DNA from: Larsenimonas rhizosphaerae | GTDB lineage: Bacteria; Pseudomonadota; Gammaproteobacteria; Pseudomonadales; Halomonadaceae | Direction: 5' to 3' | Length of the DNA: 64,000 bases | Assembly (NCBI RefSeq): GCF_023700005.1 | Contig: NZ_JAMLJK010000001.1 | Location: 186,001-250,000, forward strand | Shown: positions 33,324 through 43,108 of the stretch, piece after piece | How positions within the stretch are numbered: the first letter of the stretch is position 1 | Layout of the letters: each line of letters opens with the position of its first letter | Made by a program: the position numbers and the translations under genes | The notes under the pieces: generated by a model | Told to the model about the DNA's origin: nothing | What the model saw: the letters and a program-made list of their open reading frames with translations, nothing else | The model's database searches: none

Positions 33324-34450
33324 GCATCCTCATCTTTGTTCAGGGACGTGAAATACCCGGGCGCATACTCGAGGGGCAAAAAGCGGGAGTAAAGCTCGCG
33401 CAGGGTGGCGTCAGGATCCACGTCCCTGAAGAGGTCAGGGTGAATCCACTTGGCCAGCTGTTCGATGGCCACAAACTGATAGGGGCTGTTGTAGAACTGG
33501 TGCCAGATGGCGTGCACGTTACCCTGTTTCACTGCTTCGGTGTGGGCCAGGGCCGGGCGGGTCAGCAGGTATTCAAGCCGCTTGCGGGCTTCGGCCTGGT
33601 CGCTGTTCGGACCGGCAGGAATCCATTTGCCGTCCGGGACATAGCCGCTCCATTCGCCGCCGGTGGCAATATAGACCGACGGGTCGGAGGCGATGACCTG
33701 CTCCGGGTTTACCGTGCCGAACGTCCCCGGGATGATGTCGCCTGCGATGTTGTGTCCACCGGCCAGGGTCACCATCTCGCCAAAGTTGGCGTTACCGAAC
33801 GACATGCAGCATTCCTCGCTGTAGCCGGCGGCGCGCTCGATGAATACTTCCGGTGTGGTCGGGCTGGACTTGGCCAGTCGGTCGGTCACGGCCTTGATAT
33901 GGGCGTTGCTGAATTCAATGAATTCGTCGGCGCGTTTCGAATGATCCGTCAGGCGGCCCAGCAGGCGCAGGCTGGGGTCGGTGTGCTGCATGGGCTTTTC
34001 ACGGAAATCGATGTACACCACCGGGATGCCCACGGCGGCCAGCTTCCGGTCAAGCCCGGAGCTTTCCGTAGCTTCACGTGCCTCGATATTCATCACCACG
34101 ACCTGCGGGTCAAGCGTGATGGCCTGTTCGACATCGAAGGTGCCTTCCTTGAAACCACCGAAGGTCGGAATCTTCGTGATCTCCGGGTAGCGCTTTTTGT
34201 AAGCCTCCCAGGAACCCGGGTCGGCCTTGGCGAGGTCATCGCGCCAGCCCACGACCCGCTTGAACGGTGCTTCCCGGTCCAGCATGGCCAGGGCATAGAT
34301 CATTCGACCCTCACCCAGAATCATCCGTTTTACCGGGACTTCAACGGACACGTCGCGGCCGGCGATATCGTGAACGGTAATGCGTTCCTGCGCGAATGCG
34401 GCCGTGGACAGCGCCCACAGCACTAATGCGGTGATGATTCTTGATGTCAT
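33320..34450 (-). CDS. Ferric siderophore-type ABC transporter, periplasmic binding protein
   Basis: A 376-residue protein with an N-terminal signal peptide (about residues 1-20, IITALVLWALSTAAFA) and a class III binding-protein fold: MILGEGRMIYALAMLD, then GGFKEGTFDVEQAITLDPQV, and a long connecting helix. Such proteins carry iron-siderophores, heme or cobalamin to FecCD permeases. No TonB receptor or siderophore biosynthesis gene is adjacent, so the ligand stays open. First gene of its operon; the AT-rich upstream sequence has only a poor Fur-box resemblance. Confidence 0.9.
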   Translation of the reverse strand: MTSRIITALVLWALSTAAFAQERITVHDIAGRDVSVEVPVKRMILGEGRMIYALAMLDREAPFKRVVGWRDDLAKADPGSWEAYKKRYPEITKIPTFGGFKEGTFDVEQAITLDPQVVVMNIEAREATESSGLDRKLAAVGIPVVYIDFREKPMQHTDPSLRLLGRLTDHSKRADEFIEFSNAHIKAVTDRLAKSSPTTPEVFIERAAGYSEECCMSFGNANFGEMVTLAGGHNIAGDIIPGTFGTVNPEQVIASDPSVYIATGGEWSGYVPDGKWIPAGPNSDQAEARKRLEYLLTRPALAHTEAVKQGNVHAIWHQFYNSPYQFVAIEQLAKWIHPDLFRDVDPDATLRELYSRFLPLEYAPGYFTSLNKDEDA

Positions 34451-34641
34451 GCCCGATACGTCCTGCCTTTTTATGATAGAGCTTATTATTTGGAAGTGTT
34501 TGTCACTTGTAAACCGCTATTTGGCGGCGCTCTGTTATCGCTTTGTTGCCGAGCCCGGATCGGCATGAAGCGTGGCAGGGGGCAGTGTCGTGAAAACGCA
34601 CCGGCCGGCCGGGTGGGCGGTGCGGTTGAGGAGGAAGGCGG

Positions 34642-35271
34642 CTACTGCGCCTGTGCCTCGCGCTCCAGCGCGGTACATACGCCGGCCTCGAGCCCCAGCG
34701 CCCTGCCCAGCTGATCGAGCCATGCCCGTTCCATGTCATTTTGCTCATCAATGATGGCAACGCTTGCCAGGTAGACTTCCCGGGCCGCCTGGGGGGTATC
34801 CACATCCCGTGCGATGGCACTGGCATCGAGCCGGCTCGCCATCTGCTGCTCGACCCATGCCTGCAGCTCGTCATCGGCACCCAGCTCGCGCATCTGACCG
34901 GCCAGCATGTCCTGTTCCCGCTCATCGATATGCCCGTCGGCTCGTGCCGCGGCAATCATCGCCTTGAGAATGACCCGGCTGCGCTGCTCCCGGGCCTGGG
35001 CATCAAGCTGTTCCAGCGGCTCACCTTCACCGGCGGTCGAGCTGCTCTCACTGCGGTGTTTCTGCCAGGCCTGCCAGGCCATTTTGCCAAGGCCTGCCAG
35101 GGCTGCGTACTTGATGGAGCTTCGCCCGCGCCGGCCTCCCAGCAGCATGCCCAGCGCGCCGCTGCCCAGAAGCGAGGACACGTTGAAGCCGGAATCGCCG
35201 GCGGTGTGTTTTTTGCTCGACGAACGGGCAGCCTGCTTCATCAGCTGGGATAGGATCTTCTGTGCGTTCAT
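34642..35271 (-). CDS. YebE-like DUF533 / TerB-type protein
   Basis: A 209-residue protein starting MNAQKILSQLMKQAARS. After a Ser/Lys-rich start come a glycine-rich hydrophobic stretch (SSLLGSGALGMLLGGRRGR) and a C-terminal helical TerB-like domain with the acidic metal-binding motif AARADGHIDEREQDML. This is the DUF533 family of E. coli YebE, an inner-membrane protein of unknown function often in envelope-stress regulons. Monocistronic. Confidence 0.88.
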   Translation of the reverse strand: MNAQKILSQLMKQAARSSSKKHTAGDSGFNVSSLLGSGALGMLLGGRRGRSSIKYAALAGLGKMAWQAWQKHRSESSSTAGEGEPLEQLDAQAREQRSRVILKAMIAAARADGHIDEREQDMLAGQMRELGADDELQAWVEQQMASRLDASAIARDVDTPQAAREVYLASVAIIDEQNDMERAWLDQLGRALGLEAGVCTALEREAQAQ

Positions 35272-35427
35272 GAGCTCTCCTGACGCAATGAATGAAAGTG
35301 TCCCCCTCTTTATAGACCCTTCAGGCCATTCGAGGTGGGGCCGTCGCGCTCGACCAAGGTTGAGGAAGGGTTTGCCGCAGGAGTGTGCCAGGGTCAAAAA
35401 ACCGTTATTCACCCGAGGTGGCTCAAG

Positions 35428-36741
35428 ATGCTCAAGGTTGTCGCTCGTCCCGTGGTGCGGCTTGTAGAGCGCTATCTACCCGATGCCTATATCTTTGTGC
35501 TATTGCTGACACTGATAGCGGCCGGCGCCGCCATGCTGGTCGAAGGGCAGTCGCCCATGGCGGTGCTGAGGGTCTGGGGCGGCGGATTCTGGGGGCTGTT
35601 GAGCTTTTCTATGCAGATGCTGATGGTGCTGGTCAGCGGTTATCTGCTGGCCAGTTCGCCCCCGGTCCGGCGTGGTCTGACGGCGCTTGCGCGGCTGGCC
35701 GGCACGCCCGGGCGGGCCATTCTGATGGTGACGCTGGTGTCACTGATGGCCAGCTGGATCAACTGGGGGTTCGGGCTGGTCATCGGGGCATTGTTCGCCC
35801 GCGCGCTGGCCCGGGAAATTCGGGTGGATTACCGCCTGCTGATTGCCAGTGCCTATTCCGGCTTTGTGGTATGGCACGGCGGACTGGCCGGTTCCATTCC
35901 ACTCACCATCGCCACGCCAGGTCATTTCACGGCTGACCGGATCGGTGTGATTCCAACCAGTGAGACTCTCTTTTCATTTTATAACCTGGCCATTCTGGCG
36001 GCACTTTTCGTGATCATGCCGCTGGTCAACCGGGCAATGATGCCGGACGAAAGGGACATCGTGCTGGTCACGCCCGAGCAGCTGGCCGAACCGGAGCCCG
36101 TGGCCGGAAAAGACGCTTCGCTGCCTGCCGAGCGCCTTGAAAACAGCCCGTGGCTGTCCTGGCTGGTAGGCATTCCCGGTGTGCTGTATCTGGTGGTGTA
36201 TTTCATTGTCGATGGCGGCGGGCTGAACCTCAACAGCGTCAACTTCCTGTTTCTTTTTCTGGCGATGGTGCTTCACCGCACGCCCCGCAACCTGCTCAAC
36301 AGCCTGACCGAGGCCATCAAGGGCGGCGCCGGGATCGTCATCCAGTTTCCGTTCTATGCCGGCATCATGGCCATCATGGTGGAGTCGGGGCTGGCGCAGT
36401 CACTTTCGGAACTGTTCGTGTCGATCGCCGATGCCGATACGCTGCCGTTCTGGTCCTTTCTCAGTGCCGGGCTGGTGAACCTTTTCGTGCCATCCGGCGG
36501 GGGGCAGTGGGCCGTTCAGGCCCCGGTCATGCTGCCGGCCGCGCAGGCACTCGGGGCTGACGTGGGCCGGGTGGCCATGGGCGTTGCGTGGGGGGATGCG
36601 TGGACCAATCTACTGCAGCCCTTCTGGGCACTGCCGGTGCTGGCCATTGCCGGGCTGGGCGCGCGGGATATCATGGGCTTTTGCATGATTCATCTGGTCA
36701 TTACCGGCGTGGTGATCGGGGCGGGGCTGACCTTTCTCTAG
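35428..36741 (+). CDS. Short-chain fatty acid transporter (AtoE family)
   Basis: A 437-residue carrier with about ten helices. ASWINWGFGLVIGALFAR, GFVVWHGGLAGSIPLTIATP and NLFVPSGGGQWAVQAPVML are hallmarks of the AtoE family, which brings short-chain fatty acids such as butyrate or acetoacetate into the cell. The start MLKVVARPVVR at 35428 has a GAGGTGG upstream; the frame extends further upstream without meaning. No fatty acid CoA-transferase gene is next to it. Convergent with the cysteine-hydrolase-like gene. Confidence 0.9.
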   Translation: MLKVVARPVVRLVERYLPDAYIFVLLLTLIAAGAAMLVEGQSPMAVLRVWGGGFWGLLSFSMQMLMVLVSGYLLASSPPVRRGLTALARLAGTPGRAILMVTLVSLMASWINWGFGLVIGALFARALAREIRVDYRLLIASAYSGFVVWHGGLAGSIPLTIATPGHFTADRIGVIPTSETLFSFYNLAILAALFVIMPLVNRAMMPDERDIVLVTPEQLAEPEPVAGKDASLPAERLENSPWLSWLVGIPGVLYLVVYFIVDGGGLNLNSVNFLFLFLAMVLHRTPRNLLNSLTEAIKGGAGIVIQFPFYAGIMAIMVESGLAQSLSELFVSIADADTLPFWSFLSAGLVNLFVPSGGGQWAVQAPVMLPAAQALGADVGRVAMGVAWGDAWTNLLQPFWALPVLAIAGLGARDIMGFCMIHLVITGVVIGAGLTFL

Positions 36742-36766
36742 GCGGTGATGTTCACTGATGAGCAGG

Positions 36767-36796
36767 GCTGCCGCCCCCGGCGAGGAGGGCGGCAGC
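36767..36796. terminator. Hairpin between convergent genes
   Basis: Ten-base-pair stem GCTGCCGCCC/GGGCGGCAGC with a ten-base loop between the AtoE gene and the convergent gene. No T-run follows on either strand, so it is at best a weak terminator. Confidence 0.4.
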
Positions 36797-36802
36797 AGGC
36801 CA

Positions 36803-38809
36803 TCAGGCGGGCGGCAGTCTTTCCGCCCCCCAGCTTCGGCGGATATAGCCCATGACATCGTCCAGTTCGGCAGCGGGAATATCGGCCAGCCGGCCCTCTT
36901 CCTGCGGATCCTGATGGAAGATATAGAGCCGTGAGGCAAACTGGGCGAAGGGCAGGGAGGCTTCGCCGAAGCGCTCGCCGCAGCCATCGGTGCTGACATC
37001 CACGCCATCGCCCCAGTTCTGACCGCTGTCATTGTTGGGATTGAAGAAGTAGATCCGCATGTGATCATCCGGCCCCGGAGCGGCGCGCAGAATGCTGATG
37101 GCGTGCCAGCCGATGAAGCGGGCGGCACTGTCGGTCACGGCAATGCCGGCGGGTTGCGGGTGGATCAGGGGCTGGTCGCCGTTATAGTGCGGATGGTAGG
37201 CGGCGTAGAAGTGGCGCAGGAAGGTTTCCGGCTCGATCAGCATGCCGGTGGCCACATCCACATTGATGTGAAAGGCGCGTCCGGTCCACCAGCCGTGAAA
37301 TTCCGGATTGATCCAGCGATGCGGGTCGCCTTCCCGACCGATGCAGCGCCGGCCCATCTCCATGTAGATGCGGTCCAGATGCGGCACCACCAGCAGGGAC
37401 ACCGGATCGAGGTCCAGCGGTAGCGTGGGAGAGAGGCCTTCACCGCTGTCGCAGGATGAAATCGGCTGTCCTTCAAAGTGCATGGTAATGCCGTCATCCC
37501 GTGCCGCCCAGGTCACCATCTGCAGCAGATAGTCCGGGTCGCTCCAGCCCCACATGGAAAGCGCCCTGGCGGACTGACAGGTGGGATTATTGCCCTGGCC
37601 CACGCCCAGAGGCTGGCCCAGCATGCACAGTACGCCTTCCAGCAGCCGTGCTTCCGGGTCCACCATGTCACCATAGGCGGCCTTGATACGGGCACGCGAC
37701 CAGTCGCTCAGGGGCAGTCCAAGCTGACGCCACAACGCCGGCGGAATGGGCGGCTGATACAGAATGCCGCGTTCCAGCAGCCGGGCCAGGCCGTACAGGG
37801 CCTGATCGGTTTCCGGCTGGGCCACGCGTGCCAGCAGGGCACGGATCAGCGGGTGAAAGCGCAGCAGGCAATCGCGGCCGGTGGCGGACAGCCCGAGCGC
37901 CTCGCTGATCAGGTGATCGTGATCCTTCAGCAGATAACGCACCAGTACGGCGTGATAGGCCGAGACCAGCCCGGTATCGTGCATGGCGCGGGCCATGCCG
38001 GTGGCCTCCAGCTGAAGGGCGGCGCCATCCATCATGGCCAGCCGTTCTTCGTAGATATCAATGCCCGGATCTTCGCTGCAGGCCTGGGTCGGGCCGAACA
38101 GGCTGCTGACCAGCCGTGTTGCTCCCTGCCCGCTGGTGCCCAGATCGATCTCCGGGTCCGCCTGGCACAGGGCGATGCGGGTAATCATCTCGCGGATGGT
38201 TTCGGTCTGAATCGGGCGCTGTTTCAGCAGCCGCCAGATTTCATCGATCATGGAATCGATGACGTTTTCAAACCCGATGCGCTCGGACAGGTGAGCCAGC
38301 AGCTGACGGGATACCAGTGCCAGTTTGCCTTGGGTTTCCCGTTCGGCTTCGCTGGGCGGGCCAAACAGCATCGACAGGTTCAGCGCCAGTACCTGGGTCA
38401 GGTAGGAGCGGGCCTGTTCGGATGACACCTGGGGGTGGGCATAGTCCTCCCGCGCGACGGCCAGCAGGCGCAGCTCGCTGAGAGCCTCGATGACCACGGT
38501 CATCGGCTCGGGGCTGGTCAGTGAGTGGCGGGTCAGTGTCGGCAGCAGAATGCCGGGGCGTGCCCAGTCCGAGCCTTCGAAAATGCCGGCTTCTTCCATC
38601 GCTCTGGCACGGGCTTCCAGCGTCCCGCAGCCACCGGGCTCCATCAGCACACGGCGTGCAATATCGAATACGCGGCCTGCCCGCCCCACGCGGGAAACGG
38701 AGGGCGCGTCGGCCAGCCGGTCAACGGCATCGTCGAGCTGAAGTTCAAGACGGGCGAGCCGTGAAGGCTCGCCCGTTGCGTGTGATTCGCCACTGTCCTT
38801 GATCGTCAC
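36803..38809 (-). CDS. Large protein with a papain-like Cys-His-Asn arrangement, paired with an ATP-grasp ligase
   Basis: A 668-residue protein from the GTG at 38809 (AGGGAGG four bases upstream); a GTG at 38830 would add 7 residues. I recognise no family. Residues 1-~390 look all-helical, without membrane segments or signal peptide. The C-terminal part holds GQGNNPTCQSARALSMW, with Gln405 and Cys411 six apart as in papain (Gln19/Cys25), then GWHAISIL with His569 and YFFNPNND with Asn590, in the order and rough spacing of a papain/CHAP/transglutaminase-type triad. A cytoplasmic thiol hydrolase or acyl transferase is inferred. It lies 60 bases after the ATP-grasp gene in one operon. A perfect 10-bp stem-loop lies inside the first 20 codons (38751-38775). 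Confidence 0.75.
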   Translation of the reverse strand: MTIKDSGESHATGEPSRLARLELQLDDAVDRLADAPSVSRVGRAGRVFDIARRVLMEPGGCGTLEARARAMEEAGIFEGSDWARPGILLPTLTRHSLTSPEPMTVVIEALSELRLLAVAREDYAHPQVSSEQARSYLTQVLALNLSMLFGPPSEAERETQGKLALVSRQLLAHLSERIGFENVIDSMIDEIWRLLKQRPIQTETIREMITRIALCQADPEIDLGTSGQGATRLVSSLFGPTQACSEDPGIDIYEERLAMMDGAALQLEATGMARAMHDTGLVSAYHAVLVRYLLKDHDHLISEALGLSATGRDCLLRFHPLIRALLARVAQPETDQALYGLARLLERGILYQPPIPPALWRQLGLPLSDWSRARIKAAYGDMVDPEARLLEGVLCMLGQPLGVGQGNNPTCQSARALSMWGWSDPDYLLQMVTWAARDDGITMHFEGQPISSCDSGEGLSPTLPLDLDPVSLLVVPHLDRIYMEMGRRCIGREGDPHRWINPEFHGWWTGRAFHINVDVATGMLIEPETFLRHFYAAYHPHYNGDQPLIHPQPAGIAVTDSAARFIGWHAISILRAAPGPDDHMRIYFFNPNNDSGQNWGDGVDVSTDGCGERFGEASLPFAQFASRLYIFHQDPQEEGRLADIPAAELDDVMGYIRRSWGAERLPPA

Positions 38810-38869
38810 AGGGCCTCCCTGAGGCGGCACGGCGCAATGCCTGATGCATTGCCCGCGCTATCGCATGTC

Positions 38870-40093
38870 TTACACATAGAAGTCGAGGTCTTCCTGATGC
38901 TTGAGCAGATCCCTGAGGGTATGCGGATCCTCACCGAAGAAGAAGATCAGCCCCCAGTGGGTGCCGAAGGCCGTGCGCTTGGTCACGGTGGCTTCCAGCG
39001 GTGCCGTCAGCTCGTGGAAGTCGAAATACGCGTGGTTTTCGGTCTCTTCCGGAATATCAAGCTGGCTGACGACGCGACGCCGCGGATAGACCCCGAAGCA
39101 GCCGGCATGGCCCTTCGCATCGACCACTTCCGTCGGGAAGAAGGCGTTGATCTCTTCTTCCGTGGTGTGCGGGTCGAAGACCAGCATGGTGGCCTGATAG
39201 GCACTGAAGCCATAGGCGCGTTCGATCAGTTCGAACGCCTTGAAGCCCGGCGGGCGGTAGGCAACCTCACCGAAGTACATGGTGCCGTCACTGGTGACAA
39301 AATATTCGGGGTGAATCTGGCCGAACTGAATGTCGAAGGTCTTGATCAGCAGTTCGATCTGCTGCGTGATCTGGGCACGGTATTTCTCAAGCTCCGGCGT
39401 GGCGGGCACAAAGACGGAATATCCGAGGGTCACATATTCGGAGATGTTCAAGAACTGGATCTTGCCGTTCCACACCCAGGCTTCGACGGCAAATTCCCAG
39501 CCGTCCAGATGGCTTTCCATCAAAAGCGGGTATTCGCTGTCGGGGATGGTGTCGATTTCCTCCGAGGAGCGAATGACCCGATGCCCCAGGCAGCCGGCCT
39601 TGTCGAAGGCCTTGAGGTGAATCGGGTCTTCCGGGTCGCCATCAAGCTTGAGCAGGGTCTGGTTGACGCGCTTGAAAAAGCGCAGCACGTCACTTTGCTC
39701 GTGGGCTTCTTCAAAAATACCGACCCGAATGCCGCCCAGCTGGGCTCGGCGCTTCATCAGGGCCTTGTCCCGGAACAGCACGGCCTGACCATGCAGGCGC
39801 GGATTGCCCATCAGTACGGAGTTGATGGCACCGGCCCATTCAACGGTTTCTTCAAATAACGGAATGGCAGCATCGATGCCCATGTCCTTGAGGGTCTCGG
39901 CAATCTCGATGGAGCGGTCGTTCAGGCGCTCGAAGTTCCAGGGCACGTAAGGAATGTTGTGTTCGGTGCAATACTCTTCAGCCCAGGTGGGAGCCACTAC
40001 CACGTAGCGCCGGTCAAATTTTTCGGCAGCTTCCACGGCACCGAGACTCCAGCCCAGCAGTGCGATATAGCCCTTGTTGGGATCCTTTTCCAT
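38870..40093 (-). CDS. ATP-grasp ligase
   Basis: A 407-residue protein. An N-terminal pre-ATP-grasp region (YIALLGWSLGAVEAAEKFD) is followed by the ATP-grasp domain: FRDKALMKRRAQLGG, the adenine/triphosphate region with HLKAFDKAGCLGHRVI, the LMESHLDGWEFAVEAWVWNG loop and the metal-binding FGQIHPEYFV and YFGEVAYRPPG. The fold makes carboxylate-amine (or thiol) bonds with ATP; substrate unknown. A good site AGGAGACAGG precedes the ATG. It heads a two-gene operon with the papain-like protein; an enzyme pair that builds and breaks amide bonds is one reading. Monofunctional purine or amino-acid ligases of this family look different. Confidence 0.88.
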   Translation of the reverse strand: MEKDPNKGYIALLGWSLGAVEAAEKFDRRYVVVAPTWAEEYCTEHNIPYVPWNFERLNDRSIEIAETLKDMGIDAAIPLFEETVEWAGAINSVLMGNPRLHGQAVLFRDKALMKRRAQLGGIRVGIFEEAHEQSDVLRFFKRVNQTLLKLDGDPEDPIHLKAFDKAGCLGHRVIRSSEEIDTIPDSEYPLLMESHLDGWEFAVEAWVWNGKIQFLNISEYVTLGYSVFVPATPELEKYRAQITQQIELLIKTFDIQFGQIHPEYFVTSDGTMYFGEVAYRPPGFKAFELIERAYGFSAYQATMLVFDPHTTEEEINAFFPTEVVDAKGHAGCFGVYPRRRVVSQLDIPEETENHAYFDFHELTAPLEATVTKRTAFGTHWGLIFFFGEDPHTLRDLLKHQEDLDFYV

Positions 40094-40304
40094 GATCCTG
40101 TCTCCTGTTTTTTATATGTCATGTGAGTGCGAGATCGTGGGGTCAGTGTAGTTGATTAGAGGTTTTTTGCGGGAAAATCGGCAAATTGGTGCCGTTCAGG
40201 CATGAAAAAACAGACATGCGTTCAGCGGCTGATCGGCGTGGCGAGCGGCCCGGCAGCGAGGTGGCGCAAGGTTCGTCACGGCCTGGTTTCATGTCATTGT
40301 CAGC

Positions 40305-40326
40305 GGGTCATCCCCCTGTCATGACG
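40305..40326 (+). promoter_or_regulatory. Possible Pho box upstream of the PiT gene
   Basis: Two GTCAT cores 11 bases apart (CGGGTCATCCC then CCTGTCATGAC) fit the repeat unit of PhoB sites, CTGTCATAAAT; a third GTCAT lies 14 bases further upstream. The remainder of the 317-base gap between the ATP-grasp and PiT genes shows nothing else I can name. Confidence 0.35.
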
Positions 40327-40410
40327 GCTTTCTAGACTTGCGGTGACCTGGGTGGAATGGCCTTACATGCCCTGGTCTGATACCTGTCACGGGCACTGCC
40401 GGAGAGCACC

Positions 40411-42021
40411 ATGAGCAGCGACGCTTCAGAAACCGGCGGACACGCCACGCTGGATACCTTCAGGCACTCGCCTCGGCTGAGTCTTTTCTTTATCGGGCTG
40501 CTGCTGGCCTTTACCGGCTACTTCGTGGCCTGGGGCAGTGGCTACATCCAGAGTCAGCATACGCTGCTGTTTTTCTTGACCACGCTCTTTGGCGTGTTCA
40601 TGGCGTTCAACATTGGCGGCAATGACGTGGCCAACTCGTTTGGTACCAGCGTTGGCGCCGGCACACTGACGGTGCATCAGGCGCTGCTGGTCGCGGCCAT
40701 TTTTGAAGTCAGTGGGGCCGTGATCGCCGGAGGAGAGGTGACCTCGACCATTCGCGGCGGCATCGTTGATCTTGATGGCATGGCGATCCGGCCGCTGGAG
40801 TTCGTGTTCATCATGATGTCATCACTGATTGCCGCGGCACTGTGGCTGCTGTTTGCCTCCCACAGAGGGTACCCGGTGTCCACTACCCACTCGATTGTCG
40901 GGGCCATCATCGGCGGGTCTGTCACGCTGGGAGTGTTGAAGCACGGCGGACTTGCCGCCCTTGATCTGGTGCAGTGGCGCGAAGTGGGCATGATCGCCAT
41001 TTCCTGGGTGCTCTCGCCGGCACTGGGGGGCATTGTCGCTTACGTGCTGTACTCGCTGATCAAGCGCCATATCCTTGCCTACAACGACAGGGCGCAATCC
41101 CGGCTGGAAACCATTCGCGAGGAAAAGCGTGCCCACAAGCGGCGTCACAGGGAGGCCGTCGAGCGGCTGTCGGAAGTGCAGCAGATGGCCTACACCCAGG
41201 CCATGGCGCGGGACATGCAGGCCATCAGTGACAGGGATTTCAGCATCGACGATCTGGAATCGGAGTACTACCGCAAGCTCTACACCATCAATCGAAAGCG
41301 CGAGGATGTGCATGCCCACCGGGCACTGGAACACTGGGTACCGGTCATCGCAGCCCTGGGGGCGATCATTCTGACGGCCATGCTGCTGTTCAAGGGCTTC
41401 AGCCACCTGGCTCTGGGGGTCGATACCCTGGGCAGTTATCTGATCATGGGCATGGTGGGCGCTCTGGTCTGGATGGCGACGTTCATCTTTGCCAAAACCC
41501 TCAAGAGCGAGACCCTGGGACGCTCGACATTTCTGATGTTCAGCTGGATGCAGGTCTTTACGGCGGCCGGGTTTGCCTTCAGTCACGGCTCCAATGACAT
41601 TGCCAATGCGATTGGCCCCTTTGCCGCGGTTCTGGATGTGCTGCGCACCGGGGCCATCGGCGAGGAGGCCAGTATTCCGCCGCTGGCGATGCTGACCTTC
41701 GGCGTGGCGCTGATTGCCGGGCTCTGGTTCATTGGCCGGGAAGTCATTCAGACCGTCGGGCACCATCTGACCAGAATGCACCCGGCCTCCGGGTTCTCCG
41801 CCGAACTGGCTGCCTCTGCCGTCGTGATGCTGGCCACCACCTTCGGCCTGCCGGTATCCAGCACCCATATCCTGATTGGCGCCGTGCTTGGCATCGGCAT
41901 GGTCAATCGCCAGACCAACTGGTCCCTGATGCGCCCGATTGCGCTGGCGTGGGTCATTACCCTGCCTGCTGCCGCCGTGCTGGCTGCCGGCGCGTTCATG
42001 GTCCTGAATGGGGTGTTCTAG
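40411..42021 (+). CDS. Inorganic phosphate transporter, PiT family
   Basis: A 536-residue low-affinity phosphate carrier. Both family repeats are visible: [20 protein letters not shown] near residue 68 and [20 protein letters not shown] near 390, each with the GxND signature, plus the paired [16 protein letters not shown] and [18 protein letters not shown] charged, helical cytoplasmic loop of about 100 residues ([20 protein letters not shown] and on) separates the halves. No PhoU-type gene is next to it. Convergent with the LacI-type gene, sharing 4 bases at the stops. Confidence 0.95.
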   Translation: MSSDASETGGHATLDTFRHSPRLSLFFIGLLLAFTGYFVAWGSGYIQSQHTLLFFLTTLFGVFMAFNIGGNDVANSFGTSVGAGTLTVHQALLVAAIFEVSGAVIAGGEVTSTIRGGIVDLDGMAIRPLEFVFIMMSSLIAAALWLLFASHRGYPVSTTHSIVGAIIGGSVTLGVLKHGGLAALDLVQWREVGMIAISWVLSPALGGIVAYVLYSLIKRHILAYNDRAQSRLETIREEKRAHKRRHREAVERLSEVQQMAYTQAMARDMQAISDRDFSIDDLESEYYRKLYTINRKREDVHAHRALEHWVPVIAALGAIILTAMLLFKGFSHLALGVDTLGSYLIMGMVGALVWMATFIFAKTLKSETLGRSTFLMFSWMQVFTAAGFAFSHGSNDIANAIGPFAAVLDVLRTGAIGEEASIPPLAMLTFGVALIAGLWFIGREVIQTVGHHLTRMHPASGFSAELAASAVVMLATTFGLPVSSTHILIGAVLGIGMVNRQTNWSLMRPIALAWVITLPAAAVLAAGAFMVLNGVF

Positions 42022-43052
42022 GCGCTTTCGCCTTCGTGCAGGGTGAAGCCGACATTGATGCTCAGTTCGCCCAGCGGCTCCCCCCTGATGCGTCGCAGCA
42101 GCTGTTCGGCAGCCCGTTGCCCGATCAACTCCCGGGGAGAGACAATCGTGGTCAGGCGTGGCGTCATGTGCCGGCCGATCGGCAGGCCGTTGAAGCCTGC
42201 TATGGCGATATCCTCCGGAATACGGATGCCATCGCGCATGGCCGCGAGAAGGGCACCGCAGGCCATGTCATCGTTGGCAAAATGAATGGCATCGCATGTC
42301 GGTGAATGCGTCCGAATGTGCATGAGTGCCTCGGCCCCGCTGTCCATCTGCTGTCGGCTCGGCAGGTCAAGCAGCGGTGCCGGCAGCCCGGCGGCCTCAA
42401 GCGCCTGGCGGTGTCCTTCAAAGCGCTCTCCGGCGCGATAGTCCCGCTCGAGCTCTGCCCCCGCGTAGTGGATATGCCGATAGCCCCGGTTCAGCAGGTG
42501 GGTGGCCATGGCGTGGCCGGCGGCGCGGTGATCAAGGCCGACGTTCATGTCCAGACCGTCGCCGTATTCCATGATTTCGACCACCGGCTGGTTCCAGTTC
42601 TCCAGCAGCTGGCGGGTCTCGTCACTGTGACGCAGCCCGGCGATGATCAGCCCCGAGGCAGACCAGCCCAGAAAGGTGCGTACCAGTTGCGCTTCCCGGT
42701 CCAGGTCGTAATCGGTCTTGCCCAGCAGCAGTTGATAGCCGGCGGCTTCCAGGCGCTGCTGCAGCCCTCGAATCACCTCGATGAACACCACGTTCGCCAG
42801 CGACGGCACGATGACCGGGATCACCCGAGTCGTGGCCGAGGCCAGGCTGCCGGCAATCATGTTGCGGACATAGCCGACCTGGTTGACCGCGGCTTCAACC
42901 TTCAGGCGGGTAGCGTCACGTAGTGCCTCCGGGTCGTTGAAGTAACGCGACACCGTGATCGGTGCGACGCCGGCTTCCCGGGCCACATCGGTCAGTGTGG
43001 GCTGCATGGCTCCCTTGCGGGAGCGTTTCTCGTGGGCGTCATCCCTGGACAT
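42018..43052 (-). CDS. LacI-family repressor of the tetronate operon
   Basis: A 344-residue regulator. The HTH is [20 protein letters not shown] and the hinge helix reads [14 protein letters not shown], followed by a periplasmic-binding-protein-like sensor domain ([20 protein letters not shown] to the end). GntR/IdnR-type regulators of sugar acid genes look alike. I take the ATG at 43052 (AAGGAAA upstream); ATG 43007 is a later option. Divergent from the tetronate catabolic operon, with a perfect operator between, so it most likely represses that operon until a four-carbon acid or its product binds. Confidence 0.92.
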   Translation of the reverse strand: MSRDDAHEKRSRKGAMQPTLTDVAREAGVAPITVSRYFNDPEALRDATRLKVEAAVNQVGYVRNMIAGSLASATTRVIPVIVPSLANVVFIEVIRGLQQRLEAAGYQLLLGKTDYDLDREAQLVRTFLGWSASGLIIAGLRHSDETRQLLENWNQPVVEIMEYGDGLDMNVGLDHRAAGHAMATHLLNRGYRHIHYAGAELERDYRAGERFEGHRQALEAAGLPAPLLDLPSRQQMDSGAEALMHIRTHSPTCDAIHFANDDMACGALLAAMRDGIRIPEDIAIAGFNGLPIGRHMTPRLTTIVSPRELIGQRAAEQLLRRIRGEPLGELSINVGFTLHEGESA

Positions 43053-43108
43053 TGGTCGCGTTTTCCTTGTTCGCACTTGCGCAGGGCTCGAGACTAAAGC
43101 ACCCTTTT

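Noticed and set aside
34451-34500. Fur box upstream of the iron-type ABC importer (AATAATAAGCTCTATCATA on the minus strand)
   Set aside because: Only about 10 of 19 positions agree with the consensus, expected by chance in an AT-rich promoter.
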